DNA from: Siphonodentalium dalli
Taxonomy: Eukaryota; Mollusca; Scaphopoda; Gadilida; Siphonodentaliidae
Length of the DNA: 64,000 nt
Reading direction: 5' to 3'
NCBI GenBank assembly: GCA_032622095.1
Contig: CP136064.1
Coordinates: 258,519,863 to 258,583,862 of the forward strand
Under the pieces are notes generated by a model, which was given only the letters and a program-made list of their open reading frames with translations, was not told the DNA's origin and did not search any database. This document shows, in pieces, positions 55,401 through 62,275 of the stretch (position 1 is its first letter; the number at the start of each line of letters is the position of its first letter). The position numbers and the translations under genes are program-made.

Positions 55401-58400
55401 ACTTTTTAAAATAAATCCCCAAGTGTACGACAGGGCTATCTCACAGCCAAATTTGATCTGGAAAAACCCAGATCTACAACAGCTAGTTAAATACATTTCC
55501 CGCTCACAAAAATCCATTCCCCCATTCATTCACCAGTTTAAATTATTTTGATATTATGTACAAATCAAATAAACGCGATGTCATCCTTTAATAACGTGTC
55601 GCATGTATCAGGTGAAGGTCATTCTTCAGTTACCTTCACCTTTAGGGTTCCACGGTGTACTCGCTCCCCGACTCTAGAACACATTTAGCTCCCTGATTCC
55701 TATATATATGTATATGTGTGAATAACAGCGTTTCTTATAGTATTTTATCAAAATATAGACCTTACTGAAATCAAAAATGGATTATATCGAGCAGTAGTGG
55801 TTTATTTTTCCAATATGAGGCATCCTGAAAATTAGTGTCAATCCTCAAAATAAAGCCAAAAAATTTAGCTTTTTTTTCAATTTTACTAGCTAATGCATGT
55901 TGTATAACTGAAGTATGTCCTTATATACCATAATATTACTAAATTGAAGAGGAAATGTTAATATACATTTTGAGAGGGATATATTGTCCAATTTTAAACC
56001 CTTTTCATGCAGAATTTGGCAATTTATAATAAATATTTACCAAAATTAACAGAAAATAATTTATTTTTTTTAATAGCAATGTAAAGCAACCATAAGTCAA
56101 TTTAAATATCGAAACATTATGATACGACATCAGACACAGCCTCAGGCATGAAATTTTACCAGATGGCAGGGCCTACTGTCTGTTTAACAAAGCTGCCATG
56201 ACAGTTTTGCACGACAGTAACTCTAGTGGTGATGCAACAGGTGTACGACAGGGCTATCTCACAGCCAAATTTGATCTGGAAAAACCCAGATCTACAACAG
56301 CTAGTTAAATACATTTCCCGCTCACAAAAATCCGTTCCCCCATTCATTCACCAGTTTAAATTATTTAGATATTATGTACAAATCAAATAAACGTGATGTC
56401 ATCCTTTAATAACGTGTCGCATGTATCAGGTGAAGGTCATTCTTCAGTTACCTTCACCTTTAGGGTTCCACGGTGTACTCGCTCCCCGACTCTAGAACAC
56501 ATTTAGCTCCCTGATTCCATTAGAGCCTGGTGTAGAAAGACATACTGGTCCTGCAGCAAAGTAATAGTTCCATGTTAATTGGTTATTGTAGTCCCTGTCA
56601 ATTTACCATTAGTCATTTAAATAGCTAATATAAAAACTCTAAAATATCCACCTAATACCGAGGCGAGTCACATGAATTTAAGGTTGCAGGCATACATATG
56701 TGTATCCAGGGGGTATACACAAGCAAACATTTCCTCGAAAATCCAGCTGTGACCCTTATAAAATTAATTTAATTAAATAGATAAATATATATAAAAAAAA
56801 GTTCCCAGACCCCTGTGGAAACAAATTTCCGAGATGCCTTCCTAAATGCACCTGGAATGGAGTTTATCACATGAATATTCTGCAGTATATCCTTACTTGT
56901 TTCTGCACCATGTTTACACGTTGCGACCTCAGGTCCTTGACACATTTATAAATATCCAGCACACCATCCGTGGAACCTTGCTCAAGAAGATAGTCGAGGG
57001 CTATAAATGTACCAGTTCGACCTATTCCAGCACTACAAAATAAGATAAAACATACATTTAGCCTAAAATTAGTTTCAATTAGTCCCTGTTAACATGATTT
57101 TTGTTTCCTTCGTGAGCCGATATTGCAATAAACATTGATTGATTACCCATGAGAAATTCTATGCTTGTACAGACAGCCTAGTTTTGAGTCTTTATTATCA
57201 CAGCTAGGGAGGCTTCTAACGCATTCTGCTGCCCTACCCCTCTCCGCCCTATACACACCCCTGCTATAATGTCATTGTACTGTATAAGAACATATAAAGT
57301 ACCATGACAGGGGTATGTATAGCCTAGCTATAGGGATGGCGCATAAAGGCAGCAGCGGAGTACGTTACAAGAAAACCATAGTCAGACATGGTAACGCCCT
57401 CAAGATCATATTATTAGGCATATATAAATCATAATATAAAATATACTGGTTTCATGAATGCACCACCCCAGTATTCCATAAAACAACTAATCCTTCAAAT
57501 TGTTACAACAAATATGGCTTATCACTGAAGCTTTCTCATTCACACACCATGCAGAAAGCCTCTAAATGCAGACCATAAATCTACTTATCGGATTAAATAC
57601 AGCCCCGATACTTCGAAATACGACCTTTAGTCTACATTCCATACATACTTCATCAGCAATGTTAGCTGTTATATTATGCATTGTGTTCCTGTAATAAAAT
57701 TTTCAAGAGTGGCTCAGCCATTGTTCACGCCTAAATATCGAAATCAATTAACGTGGTCATAAAAGATACATACTGCAACAATGAGACATACGCCAAAATA
57801 CATCCGCGAATATATACATCCTGCACGAAGTTTAACTCGTACGCAATATAATGAGTATGTTATTAATCAAAGTTACCCCATAGCTCCTATGACATCGCCA
57901 GATCAGCCTTGCAGTATACACCCTGTAACAAGGCCCTGTGCTTTAACTCTTTCATGACGGGAGCTGCGCTGGCGCAACATTAAAGACCCTGTGCCAACGC
58001 ACTCTCTTATATATGCGAGTCAACCATAGGTCGCCTCGCATATATAAGAGAATGTATACGCCTAACATTTTTTATATTTTTTTCTTACATTCTTTAACAA
58101 TTTTTATAATTTTTTATCATTATTTCTTACATTCTTTATCAATTTTTATAATTTTTTCTTACATATTTATAATTTTTTTATCATTATTTATTACATTCTT
58201 TAACTATTAATATCATTTTTTTTATTTTTTCTTACATTCTTTAACAATTATAAAAAAAATATAAAATTTGTTAGGCCAATGCATTCCCTTATATATGCGA
58301 TGCGACCTATGGTCAACTCGCATATATAAGAGAATGCATTGGCACAGGGTTTTCGCAAAAATTCAGGTATTTCCCATCATGAAAGTGTTAATAATTATTT

Positions 58401-60895
58401 ATATGTACTGACCTGCAGTGTATGACTACTGGGCTGACTGATAATTTCATCTCGTGTTTTACGACATCGTGGAACTGTACAAGCTCGCCAGCTGTCTTAG
58501 GTACACCATGATCGGGCCATGCTGTGAAGTGATACTGCTTCAGGTTCCTGCGCAAATCTGTTGATATCTGTACCAATAATCAAGGTGCCGACTGGTGAAA
58601 ACTAGAGGCGGGACGGACCCAGTGGGACTAAGCAGTGGCGTAGGAGCAGGTACGGCCGGACGGTTTTGTCCGTACCAATATTCACAGCTGTGAAGTTTTT
58701 TGTTGTTACAAGCGTGGGAAAGGTGCGATTGGCGATAGTCATAAAACACAGAATGTGAAACTTCTATGATGCCATGCTGCTTAATTTATAGTTCTTATCG
58801 AAGAAACGTCGTTGACTATATCATGTTATCCCTATCTGTCTTCGATAATTAAGGCCCCGGGCCATAAATTCCCAGCATGACATATAAATTGATATAATAT
58901 GTATCTCAAATTCCCTTTCCCCGCTTCTCCCATAATTTAATTTAACTTAATTTATTTATATTGTACTGCTCTTTTACTGTCTCAAGTTAGCAGATATGTG
59001 ATTGTGTCAAGTTAGTAAAAAATGTCAAGATTAAGATAGAAGACATGTGTACCACATTGCGGCCATGATTCCTGGAACCACCATACATGTATGTCTCATC
59101 TATTATTCAAGCTCTATATATTCATTGGTATGATATATATCTCTTCCATTCAGCAAAATTAATTATCCATCGTCGTTCCTGTATTCGTGGAATTTTCTTT
59201 TGGAGGAGTAATTTTATCGTGGAAAACCGCTTTAAGTATTGGTGATTAATTTGTACTGCAACATTGTTTGTCTTATTTGTGTGACACGTGCGTCGGGACA
59301 TGATTCATTCAGATGCTATACATGCATGGTTGTTATACCGGTGAGTATTGATGCATGTTTCATTCTTTTCTCCCAGCATGTGTAATGTAACATTGGTTAC
59401 GCCAAAATGCACCAGAAAGCGCCATTTCAATATTGAATATTAAAAAAATTCCCAATTTCGGAAGTGGGGACACCCCCTTCCATACCATCCTCCCTTCTTG
59501 ACGCTCCACGCGCCTCGGAGCCGCGCAAGCGCAGCTATGGAATTATGCCTATGGGCCGTAGGAATACTTATACCCTTCCTACGCCTCTGCTAAGGAAACC
59601 CCCCCACAGTGCAATTGGGCAATTGTTGCAATTAAGGGTAGTTATATAGTTAGTGGATTCCTATCTGGTCGTACAATTCCCGGCAGAGTTCAAATAACAA
59701 CTATCAGTCAAAAAGGCATACTTTATTAACATGGGCAAGACATGCATCACAGGTCCATTATGGAGTAAGCTGGTATGCTTGGTAGGATACAGCATGCCAC
59801 TTTAAGAAAACAGCATAAGATTTACTTTGGTATTTGTTTGGAAGCCAAGCACCAGTAAATGTGGTTTACATTAGTATTTGATTCCTGCAAGCTGGTGTGG
59901 CTTTAACCTGGACAATATTACAACCAAACAACAGCAAAACCATTACTACCTCTATACTGGACCAGGTATGCACCAACTGAGGTGTATTAGAATTAGGTGA
60001 TTTTATAATGAGGAGCATAGCAGATAGAGTTGTCTCTCTTGTAATGTTCATTTGTATATAGCAGTATAATAAAGACATCCACTTGAATGAACATTACAGG
60101 AGGGCAAATCTGCATCCGCTACATATTAACCCTTTACCCAACAAACCGGCCAAATAAAGCTCCAACAGCCTAAAATATCTTCGGTCTGTCTCAATAGAAC
60201 CATACAAATATGGATATCATTGGAACCGGCTCCTTGACCACATTGTGATAGTTACAGTTATGCCCTGTGCCAATGCATTCTCTTACATATGCGAGTCGAC
60301 CATAGGTCGACTCGCATATATAAGAGAATGCATTGGCACAGGGCCGTTCTGTTGGGTAAAGGGTTAACATATGTTTTTCAAAATGAAACACAAGGAATAC
60401 AAAACTATGCTGCTTGTGAAAAATTCCGTTGAAAAAGGGGGATAACTCCACTAACAAAAAAGACGGACGAGCCTCATATAAATATGACTCCTTCTATACT
60501 ATTAATTATCTGTCGTCTGCTTATATTACCAGTACATCCCTGCAGATCAATAATAGGCCATTCCGATGCACACTTTTTAACTGACTGGGAGAATCCAATT
60601 AGTATAGAAAGGGCTAATAATTGTTTATACATGTATGTACCATTTATTATAGACATGGTTAAAGTGGTACCTTGTTTGTTCGTTTGTTTTTCGATCTGAA
60701 TGATAATATCCCCACATGTGCCCATGTCCGAACAGTGCAGTTTAATTTTCAAATGAACATTGTACAAACCTCGATGATATCCAGTGTTCTGACTGTATGT
60801 CCCGTGTGAACATCCATGTCTGACAAATGAGTTTTGTATTCATCAAATTCTTTGGTCTCTGTCACGTTGTCAGGCCAGAACTGCTCGCATTTTTC
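43391..60895 (-). CDS. Receptor-type protein tyrosine phosphatase, 3' part with tandem D1-D2 domains (5' partial)
   Basis: Eleven exons on the minus strand (60770-60895, 58413-58567, 56897-57032, 54947-55096, 54268-54367, 53686-53759, 52028-52165, 48567-48695, 46355-46509, 44900-45035, 43391-43462) join in frame to 456 aa plus TAA. The visible protein starts inside D1. D1 has the general-acid loop WPDHG (59-63 of the visible segment) and the P-loop [10 protein letters not shown] with nucleophile C93 and R99, so it should hydrolyse phosphotyrosine. D2 follows from about residue 195: [27 protein letters not shown], a degenerate WPE (352-354), and HCMNGADRCG with C387 and R393. The chain ends [10 protein letters not shown]...NAMLSGNF. 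Two tandem domains with weakened D2 mark a receptor PTP; ectodomain, membrane helix and early D1 exons must lie beyond the right edge. Subfamily cannot be fixed from this part. Introns are 0.5-3.3 kb and full of MITEs. Confidence 0.92.
43463..44440. other. RPTP last intron, unique part
   Basis: No gene or repeat recognised; AT-rich. Short minus open frames lack motifs. Confidence 0.3.
44441..44559. mobile_element. CAGTAATGC MITE deletion derivative
   Basis: Full left arm but the right arm is reduced to GCATTACTG, directly joined after CTCTCGGGGA; TA on both sides. In the RPTP last intron. Confidence 0.75.
44601..44856. mobile_element. piggyBac-like MITE (CATGACAGGAGC ends), eroded
   Basis: CCCTTCCATGACAGGAGCTT to TCCGATCATGACATGG; two hairpin cores of the CTCCC/GGGAG type (44646-44713, 44738-44806). 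It ends 44 bp before RPTP exon j's donor side. Confidence 0.65.
44900..45035 (-). CDS. RPTP exon j (D2 pseudo-P-loop)
   Basis: 136 nt: completes Met, then [40 protein letters not shown] and LIRTP before GTTAGT. With exon i it makes HCMNGADRCG in place of HCSAGxGRTG. Acceptor CCTCCCAAG is short on pyrimidines but is the only one fitting both phase and homology. Same length and phases as exon c. Confidence 0.9.
45194..45581. mobile_element. piggyBac-like MITE with a CAGTAATGC MITE nested in its first hairpin
   Basis: TTAA before CCCTTCCATGATGGGAG (45190-45193) and CATGAAAGAGTTAA at the right. The first core is broken at its TATATA by a palindromic element (45262 to about 45388); the second core (45472-45534) is intact. 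Confidence 0.72.
45262..45388. mobile_element. CAGTAATGC MITE, shortened, nested in a hairpin core
   Basis: Left arm to CCATTCATCGG, then directly TTAAGGAGTCGATTATTGAG and GCATTACT. Inserted at a TA of the host core. Confidence 0.7.
45686..45896. mobile_element. Palindromic CAGTAATGC MITE
   Basis: 211 bp, TA flanks at 45684-45685 and 45897-45898; arms near perfect. In the intron between RPTP exons i and j. Confidence 0.82.
45899..46354. other. RPTP intron, weak inverted repeat
   Basis: AGCATCTATCAGTCCTTCCCA near 45962 and its approximate complement near 46312-46340 suggest an old TIR element of about 380 bp. Otherwise nothing recognised. Confidence 0.35.
46355..46509 (-). CDS. RPTP exon i (D2, degenerate WPE loop to P-loop Cys)
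   Basis: 155 nt in phase 0: [20 protein letters not shown], then [20 protein letters not shown] and [11 protein letters not shown] plus AT. The catalytic Asp of WPD is Glu here (WPE). The split codon gives Met, making HCM. It has the same length and phases as exon b of D1. Acceptor TTCCACAG, donor GTAAGT. Confidence 0.9.
46639..46851. mobile_element. Palindromic CAGTAATGC MITE
   Basis: 213 bp between TA copies; arms as in the other members. Just upstream of RPTP exon i. Confidence 0.82.
46929..47089. mobile_element. Palindromic CAGTAATGC MITE, 161 bp, in a palindromic site
   Basis: Perfect arms ending at GGCTTGTTAGCC. Flanks TAATGGCAATA and TATTGCCATTA are complementary, so the empty site would itself be a palindrome. 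Confidence 0.8.
47090..47851. other. RPTP intron, unique AT-rich
   Basis: No feature recognised. Confidence 0.3.
47856..48289. mobile_element. piggyBac-like MITE (CCCTTTACCCAACA ends)
   Basis: TTAA at 47852-47855 and 48290-48293; two hairpin cores (48005-48073, 48198-48264). Spacer expanded by a TTTTTTCTTACATT repeat. Lies between RPTP exons h and i. Confidence 0.78.
48567..48695 (-). CDS. RPTP exon h (D2, KYWSD segment)
   Basis: 43 codons in phase 0: [20 protein letters not shown], then [20 protein letters not shown] and KNQ before GTTAGT. It corresponds to exon a of D1 (126 nt there, 129 nt here). Acceptor ATTTACAG. Confidence 0.9.
48756..48919. repeat. 49-bp tandem repeat (CCAGTGCAGTATGTTG)
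   Basis: Units start at 48756, 48805, 48854 and 48903 with a constant 49-bp period and very few changes, so the array is recent. About 60 bp upstream of RPTP exon h. Confidence 0.9.
48971..49505. repeat. CCCCCGCAACGAG element with three tandem 175-bp units
   Basis: Head CCCCCGCAACGAGTTGTGGG; units share CCATGGGAACCTGTGCACC, GCGATTATGAGGTCTGT and GAGTTATC; tail GGGACAGGCCCATCTCTAG. Confidence 0.8.
49514..49754. mobile_element. piggyBac-like MITE (CCCTTTCATGATGGGTG ends)
   Basis: TTAA flanks; two hairpin cores of the CTCCC/GGGAG type (49564-49626, 49654-49724). Confidence 0.72.
49759..50344. other. RPTP intron, no feature recognised
   Basis: AT-rich sequence; no motif or repeat noted. Confidence 0.3.
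50345..50745. repeat. AACAAGAGCATCACTAGGGC repeat with two 175-bp units
   Basis: Units share GGTAAAAATTGGCAGGC / GGTGAAAATTGGTGGGC, AAACTCACATAC / AAACCCACGTAC and TTTCATTCC, ending in ACGGACGGACC. An AACAAGAGCACGCC start also occurs at 63816. Confidence 0.65.
50880..51296. mobile_element. GAATGAGGTCCCC-family MITE
   Basis: CTGTCATTTGCAGAATGAG, CCCTAATTTGCAGAAGATAA and TCTGCAATTGTCAGACACTA; two imperfect hairpins. Confidence 0.7.
51297..52027. other. RPTP intron with piggyBac-like fragments
   Basis: 51754 onward has TTAACCCTTTCTGTACC and 51880-51970 has ATTTTCTAAGGGATAATTAC, TGAGTATTTAGTATG, rearranged parts of the CCCTTTCTATGC family. The rest is unique. Confidence 0.45.
52028..52165 (-). 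CDS. RPTP exon g (D2, TQTP and DFW motifs)
   Basis: 46 codons in phase 0: [20 protein letters not shown], then [20 protein letters not shown] and QTANNK before [22 protein letters not shown] matches the D2 version of the TQGPL...DFWxMV block. Acceptor TTTTGACAG. Confidence 0.92.
52166..53585. other. RPTP intron, no mobile element recognised
   Basis: AT-rich with AATAATAATAAC microsatellite near 52735-52765. Two loosely related blocks near 52960-53060 and 53470-53570 share GGTGTTACAAATATT and ACTTATATTTT, probably an old duplication. Confidence 0.4.
53586..53713 (-). repeat. 64-bp tandem duplication covering the RPTP exon-f donor
   Basis: Bases 53586-53649 and 53650-53713 are two near-identical 64-bp units, each holding the last 30 or so bases of exon f, its GTATGT donor and some intron. 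The copy nearer the true exon body is used in the gene model. Use of the downstream donor would add 64 nt and shift the frame. Confidence 0.8.
53686..53759 (-). CDS. RPTP exon f (D2, DYINA segment)
   Basis: 74 nt: completes Ser, then [20 protein letters not shown] and VFMP before GTATGT. NDYINA is the conserved PTP strand. The 3' edge with its donor is tandemly duplicated 64 bp downstream. Confidence 0.88.
53760..54267. other. RPTP intron, no feature recognised
   Basis: AT-rich, no repeat noted. Confidence 0.3.
54268..54367 (-). CDS. RPTP exon e (start of D2)
   Basis: 100 nt after a TTTTTAG acceptor: [20 protein letters not shown], then [13 protein letters not shown] plus one base before [15 protein letters not shown] is the conserved opening of a PTP domain (KNRYxNILP in active domains). 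The split codon joins to Ser in the next exon. Confidence 0.9.
54537..54692. mobile_element. GAATGAGGTCCCC-family MITE, short single-hairpin form
   Basis: Ends AACAAGCCTGCAAATAGTGT and GACAGACACACTATTTCAAG; only one hairpin and no central core. Confidence 0.72.
54779..54929. mobile_element. Half CAGTAATGC MITE joined to stray minisatellite units
   Basis: 54779-54826 holds ATGGTGGGTCCTTCTGAATT and ATGATGGTGGGTCCTGCTG, two inverted units of the 61911-62275 minisatellite. 54827-54929 is one arm of the palindromic MITE, ending GCATTACTG before TA. Only 17 bp from the RPTP exon-d donor. Confidence 0.7.
54947..55096 (-). CDS. RPTP exon d (end of D1 and linker)
   Basis: 50 codons, phase 0: [20 protein letters not shown], then [20 protein letters not shown] and [10 protein letters not shown] before [18 protein letters not shown] is the C-terminal helix of a PTP domain; the rest is the D1-D2 linker. 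Its 5' edge and acceptor are locally duplicated (separate entry). Confidence 0.9.
55051..55222 (-). repeat. 87-bp tandem duplication covering the RPTP exon-d acceptor
   Basis: A unit with the first half of exon d, its TTTGCTGCAG acceptor and flanking intron is repeated with a period of about 87 bp (GATGATAGG at 55051 and 55138). Splicing to the outer acceptor would read [16 protein letters not shown] and then reach TAA, so the extra copy cannot encode a functional D1 end. Confidence 0.8.
55423..55700. repeat. Direct duplication, copy A (partner 56241-56519)
   Basis: A 278-bp block beginning GTGTACGACAGGGC and ending CTCCCTGATTCC is repeated in the same orientation at 56241-56519 with only a few differences. 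Both lie in the intron between RPTP exons c and d. No coding content recognised. Confidence 0.85.
55701..56240. other. AT-rich spacer between the direct duplicates
   Basis: No motif recognised. Confidence 0.3.
56241..56519. repeat. Direct duplication, copy B (partner 55423-55700)
   Basis: Second copy of the same block, with single-base differences such as ATCCATTCC against ATCCGTTCC. It adjoins the displaced exon-d acceptor copy. The intervening 540 bp (55701-56240) are AT-rich and unique as far as I can see. Confidence 0.85.
56518..56585 (-). repeat. Third partial copy of the RPTP exon-d acceptor
   Basis: About 65 bp again match the start of exon d with its GCTGCAG acceptor, some 1.4 kb upstream on the minus strand. 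It adjoins the second copy of a 278-bp duplication, so the exon edge probably travelled with a larger rearrangement. Confidence 0.65.
56897..57032 (-). CDS. RPTP exon c (D1 P-loop)
   Basis: A 136-nt exon beginning with the last base of Ser and reading [19 protein letters not shown], then [20 protein letters not shown] and NMVQKQ before GTAAGG. With the preceding exon it makes [10 protein letters not shown], the active PTP signature, followed by the LRxQRxxMVQ helix. Acceptor TTTTGTAG. Confidence 0.94.
57033..57942. other. RPTP intron, no feature recognised
   Basis: Unique-looking intron sequence without a recognised element. Confidence 0.3.
57947..58387. mobile_element. Hybrid piggyBac-like MITE (CTCTTTCATGACGGGAG ends, GTCGACC-type cores)
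   Basis: TTAA at 57943-57946 and 58388-58391. Termini belong to the CATGATGGGAG family but the two hairpin cores (57998-58058, 58276-58344) have the CAACC/GGTCG and CGACC/GGTCA forms of the CCCTTTACCC family. The spacer is a TTCTTACATTCTTTA repeat. It ends 25 bp from RPTP exon b. Confidence 0.72.
58413..58567 (-). CDS. RPTP exon b (D1 WPD loop to catalytic Cys)
   Basis: A 155-nt exon: [20 protein letters not shown], then [16 protein letters not shown] and on to VSPVVIHC plus two bases AG that complete the Ser of HCS. It carries the catalytic Asp in WPDHG and the nucleophilic Cys. Donor GTCAGT, acceptor GGTACAG. A 957-bp transposon-like element lies just upstream in the intron. Confidence 0.93.
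58633..59589. mobile_element. TIR element with 5-bp CTAAG duplication
   Basis: Ends CAGTGGCGTAGGAGC and the complement of CAGAGGCGTAGGAAGG, flanked by CTAAG on both sides (58628-58632 and 59590-59594). CAGNGGCGTAG resembles hAT-type ends, though hAT usually gives 8 bp. No transposase found; the open frame at its right end is not coding as far as I can tell. Confidence 0.65.
59595..60125. other. RPTP intron, no feature recognised
   Basis: No repeat or motif noted. Confidence 0.3.
60130..60363. mobile_element. piggyBac-like MITE (CCCTTTACCCAACA ends), single-core form
   Basis: TTAA at 60126-60129 and 60364-60367. Only one hairpin core (60270-60335), whose stem is fully symmetrical (GTCGACC against GGTCGAC), unlike the others. 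Confidence 0.78.
60490..60617. mobile_element. piggyBac-like right-end fragment
   Basis: TTCCGATGCACACTTTTTAA, CTGACTGGGAGAATCC and TTAGTATAGAAAGGGCTAA match the right end of the 23843-25930 family. It provides the empty-site comparison for the insertion at 24301. Confidence 0.55.
60770..60895 (-). CDS. RPTP exon a (mid D1)
   Basis: First exon visible here. Phase 0 at both ends, 42 codons: [20 protein letters not shown] and so on to TVRTLDIIE, then a GTTTGT donor. The KCxQFWPD block is the usual segment of PTP domains after the region contacting phosphotyrosine. The acceptor is TTTCAAG. Exons upstream of it, encoding the start of D1, were not found before 64000. Confidence 0.88.
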
Positions 60896-61152
60896 CTTGA
60901 AATTGAAGGTAAATAAACTTAAAGATTCAACAAGGATTCACCACTGGATTGATCACCATATTATCTTAATGTTTTCTATACTGCATCCTATACCGGATAT
61001 ATCGAATTGATCTCATGACACTCATTCAAATTGAACGTGGGTTTACCCTCAGATATCAACTTTGTATGGGACGATTCTGACTTTCAGCACAACGTCCAGA
61101 AAGTCGGAGTACCTACCACAAAGAGCTTTCTTTTTCTTGCCCAACAGAGGTA
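60896..61152. other. RPTP intron upstream of the first visible exon
   Basis: No further RPTP exon found here or up to 64000. Confidence 0.35.
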
Positions 61153-61364
61153 CAGTAATGCTCTAATTAATCGACTCCTTAAACACAGCAGAATTATGGG
61201 TAACTTTTCAGGATTAGTCGGAAATATGACTTGTTGCCATTCATCGGAAAGCTCTCCCCTAGAACTTTCCGATGAATGGCAACAAGCCATATTTCCGACT
61301 AAATCCTGAAAAGTTACCCATAATTCTGCTGTGTTTAAGGAGTTGATTAATTAGAGCATTACTG
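61153..61364. mobile_element. Palindromic CAGTAATGC MITE
   Basis: TA flanks (61151-61152, 61365-61366); arms near perfect, with AAACACAGCA in place of AACCACAGCA on both arms, a matched change. Confidence 0.82.
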
Positions 61365-61577
61365 TATATATTGAAGATTGTTTGTTTGGTTGACAACAAT
61401 TAAAAAGCAAGTGTTTGTATGACACATTCAAGAACAAATATATTTTATATAATTATGTTAATAATGATGTCGCTGGTGTCTACAAAAAGGGGGATATCCA
61501 TCTCAATTATGGCTGGTTTGCAACAACCAACACAGCCGTTGTTAACGTATTTCACAATCTATGAATATAGACGTTAA

Positions 61578-61803
61578 CCCTTTCAGTGCCAGGGGCCGAT
61601 CTCATCGGCCCTAATTTACGGTCTGTAAAATCGGCCCTAAAAAAATAAAAAAATAAAAAACAATAACAAATGATGAAAAATTGTTAGGCCAATGCATTCT
61701 CTTATATATGCGAGGCGACCTATGGTCGACTCGCATATATAAGAGAATGCATTGGTACAGGGTATATGGGTTGATACAAAAATCGGACCTGGCACTCAAA
61801 GGG
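61578..61803. mobile_element. piggyBac-like MITE (CCCTTTCAGTGCCAGGG ends)
   Basis: TTAA at 61574-61577 and 61804-61807. Third terminus type: CCCTTTCAGTGCCAGGGGCC, with the right end CCTGGCACTCAAAGGG. One hairpin core of GTCGACC type (61690-61755). Confidence 0.75.
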
Positions 61804-61910
61804 TTAATGAAGGAATTCAACACATAATATTGCATGGCTTTTCCTCGAAATATTCATCTCAGCCAAACACAGCGAAAATTACTTTTTTTCTTCTTTGCCC
61901 TATACCAGCA

Positions 61911-62275
61911 TGATCATAGCAATTCAGCAGGACCCACCATCATCATAGCAATTAAGCAGGACCCACCATCATCATAGCAATTCAGCAGGACCCACCAGCT
62001 TCATAGCAATTCAGCAGGACCCACCATCATCATAGCAATTCAGCAGGACCCACCAGCTTCATAGCAATTCAGCAGGACCCACCAGCTTCATAGCAATTCA
62101 GCAGGACCCACCATCATCATAGCAATTCAGCAGGACCCACCAGCTTCATAGCAATTCAGCAGGACCCACCATCATCATAGCAATTCAGCAGGACCCACCA
62201 GCTTCATAGCAATTCAGCAGGACCCACCATCATCATAGCAATTCAGCAGGACCCACCATCATCATAGCAGGCAGG
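61911..62275. repeat. 29-bp minisatellite (CAATTCAGCAGGACCCACCA)
   Basis: About 12 units of 29 bp; each has AGCAATTCAGCAGGACCCAC and ends either in CATCATCAT or CAGCTTCAT. The two versions intermix. No unique spacers, so not a CRISPR array. Confidence 0.92.

Noticed and set aside
61911-62275. Regular 29-bp repeats resembling a CRISPR array
   Set aside because: There are no unique spacers, the units are contiguous, and the host is an animal.
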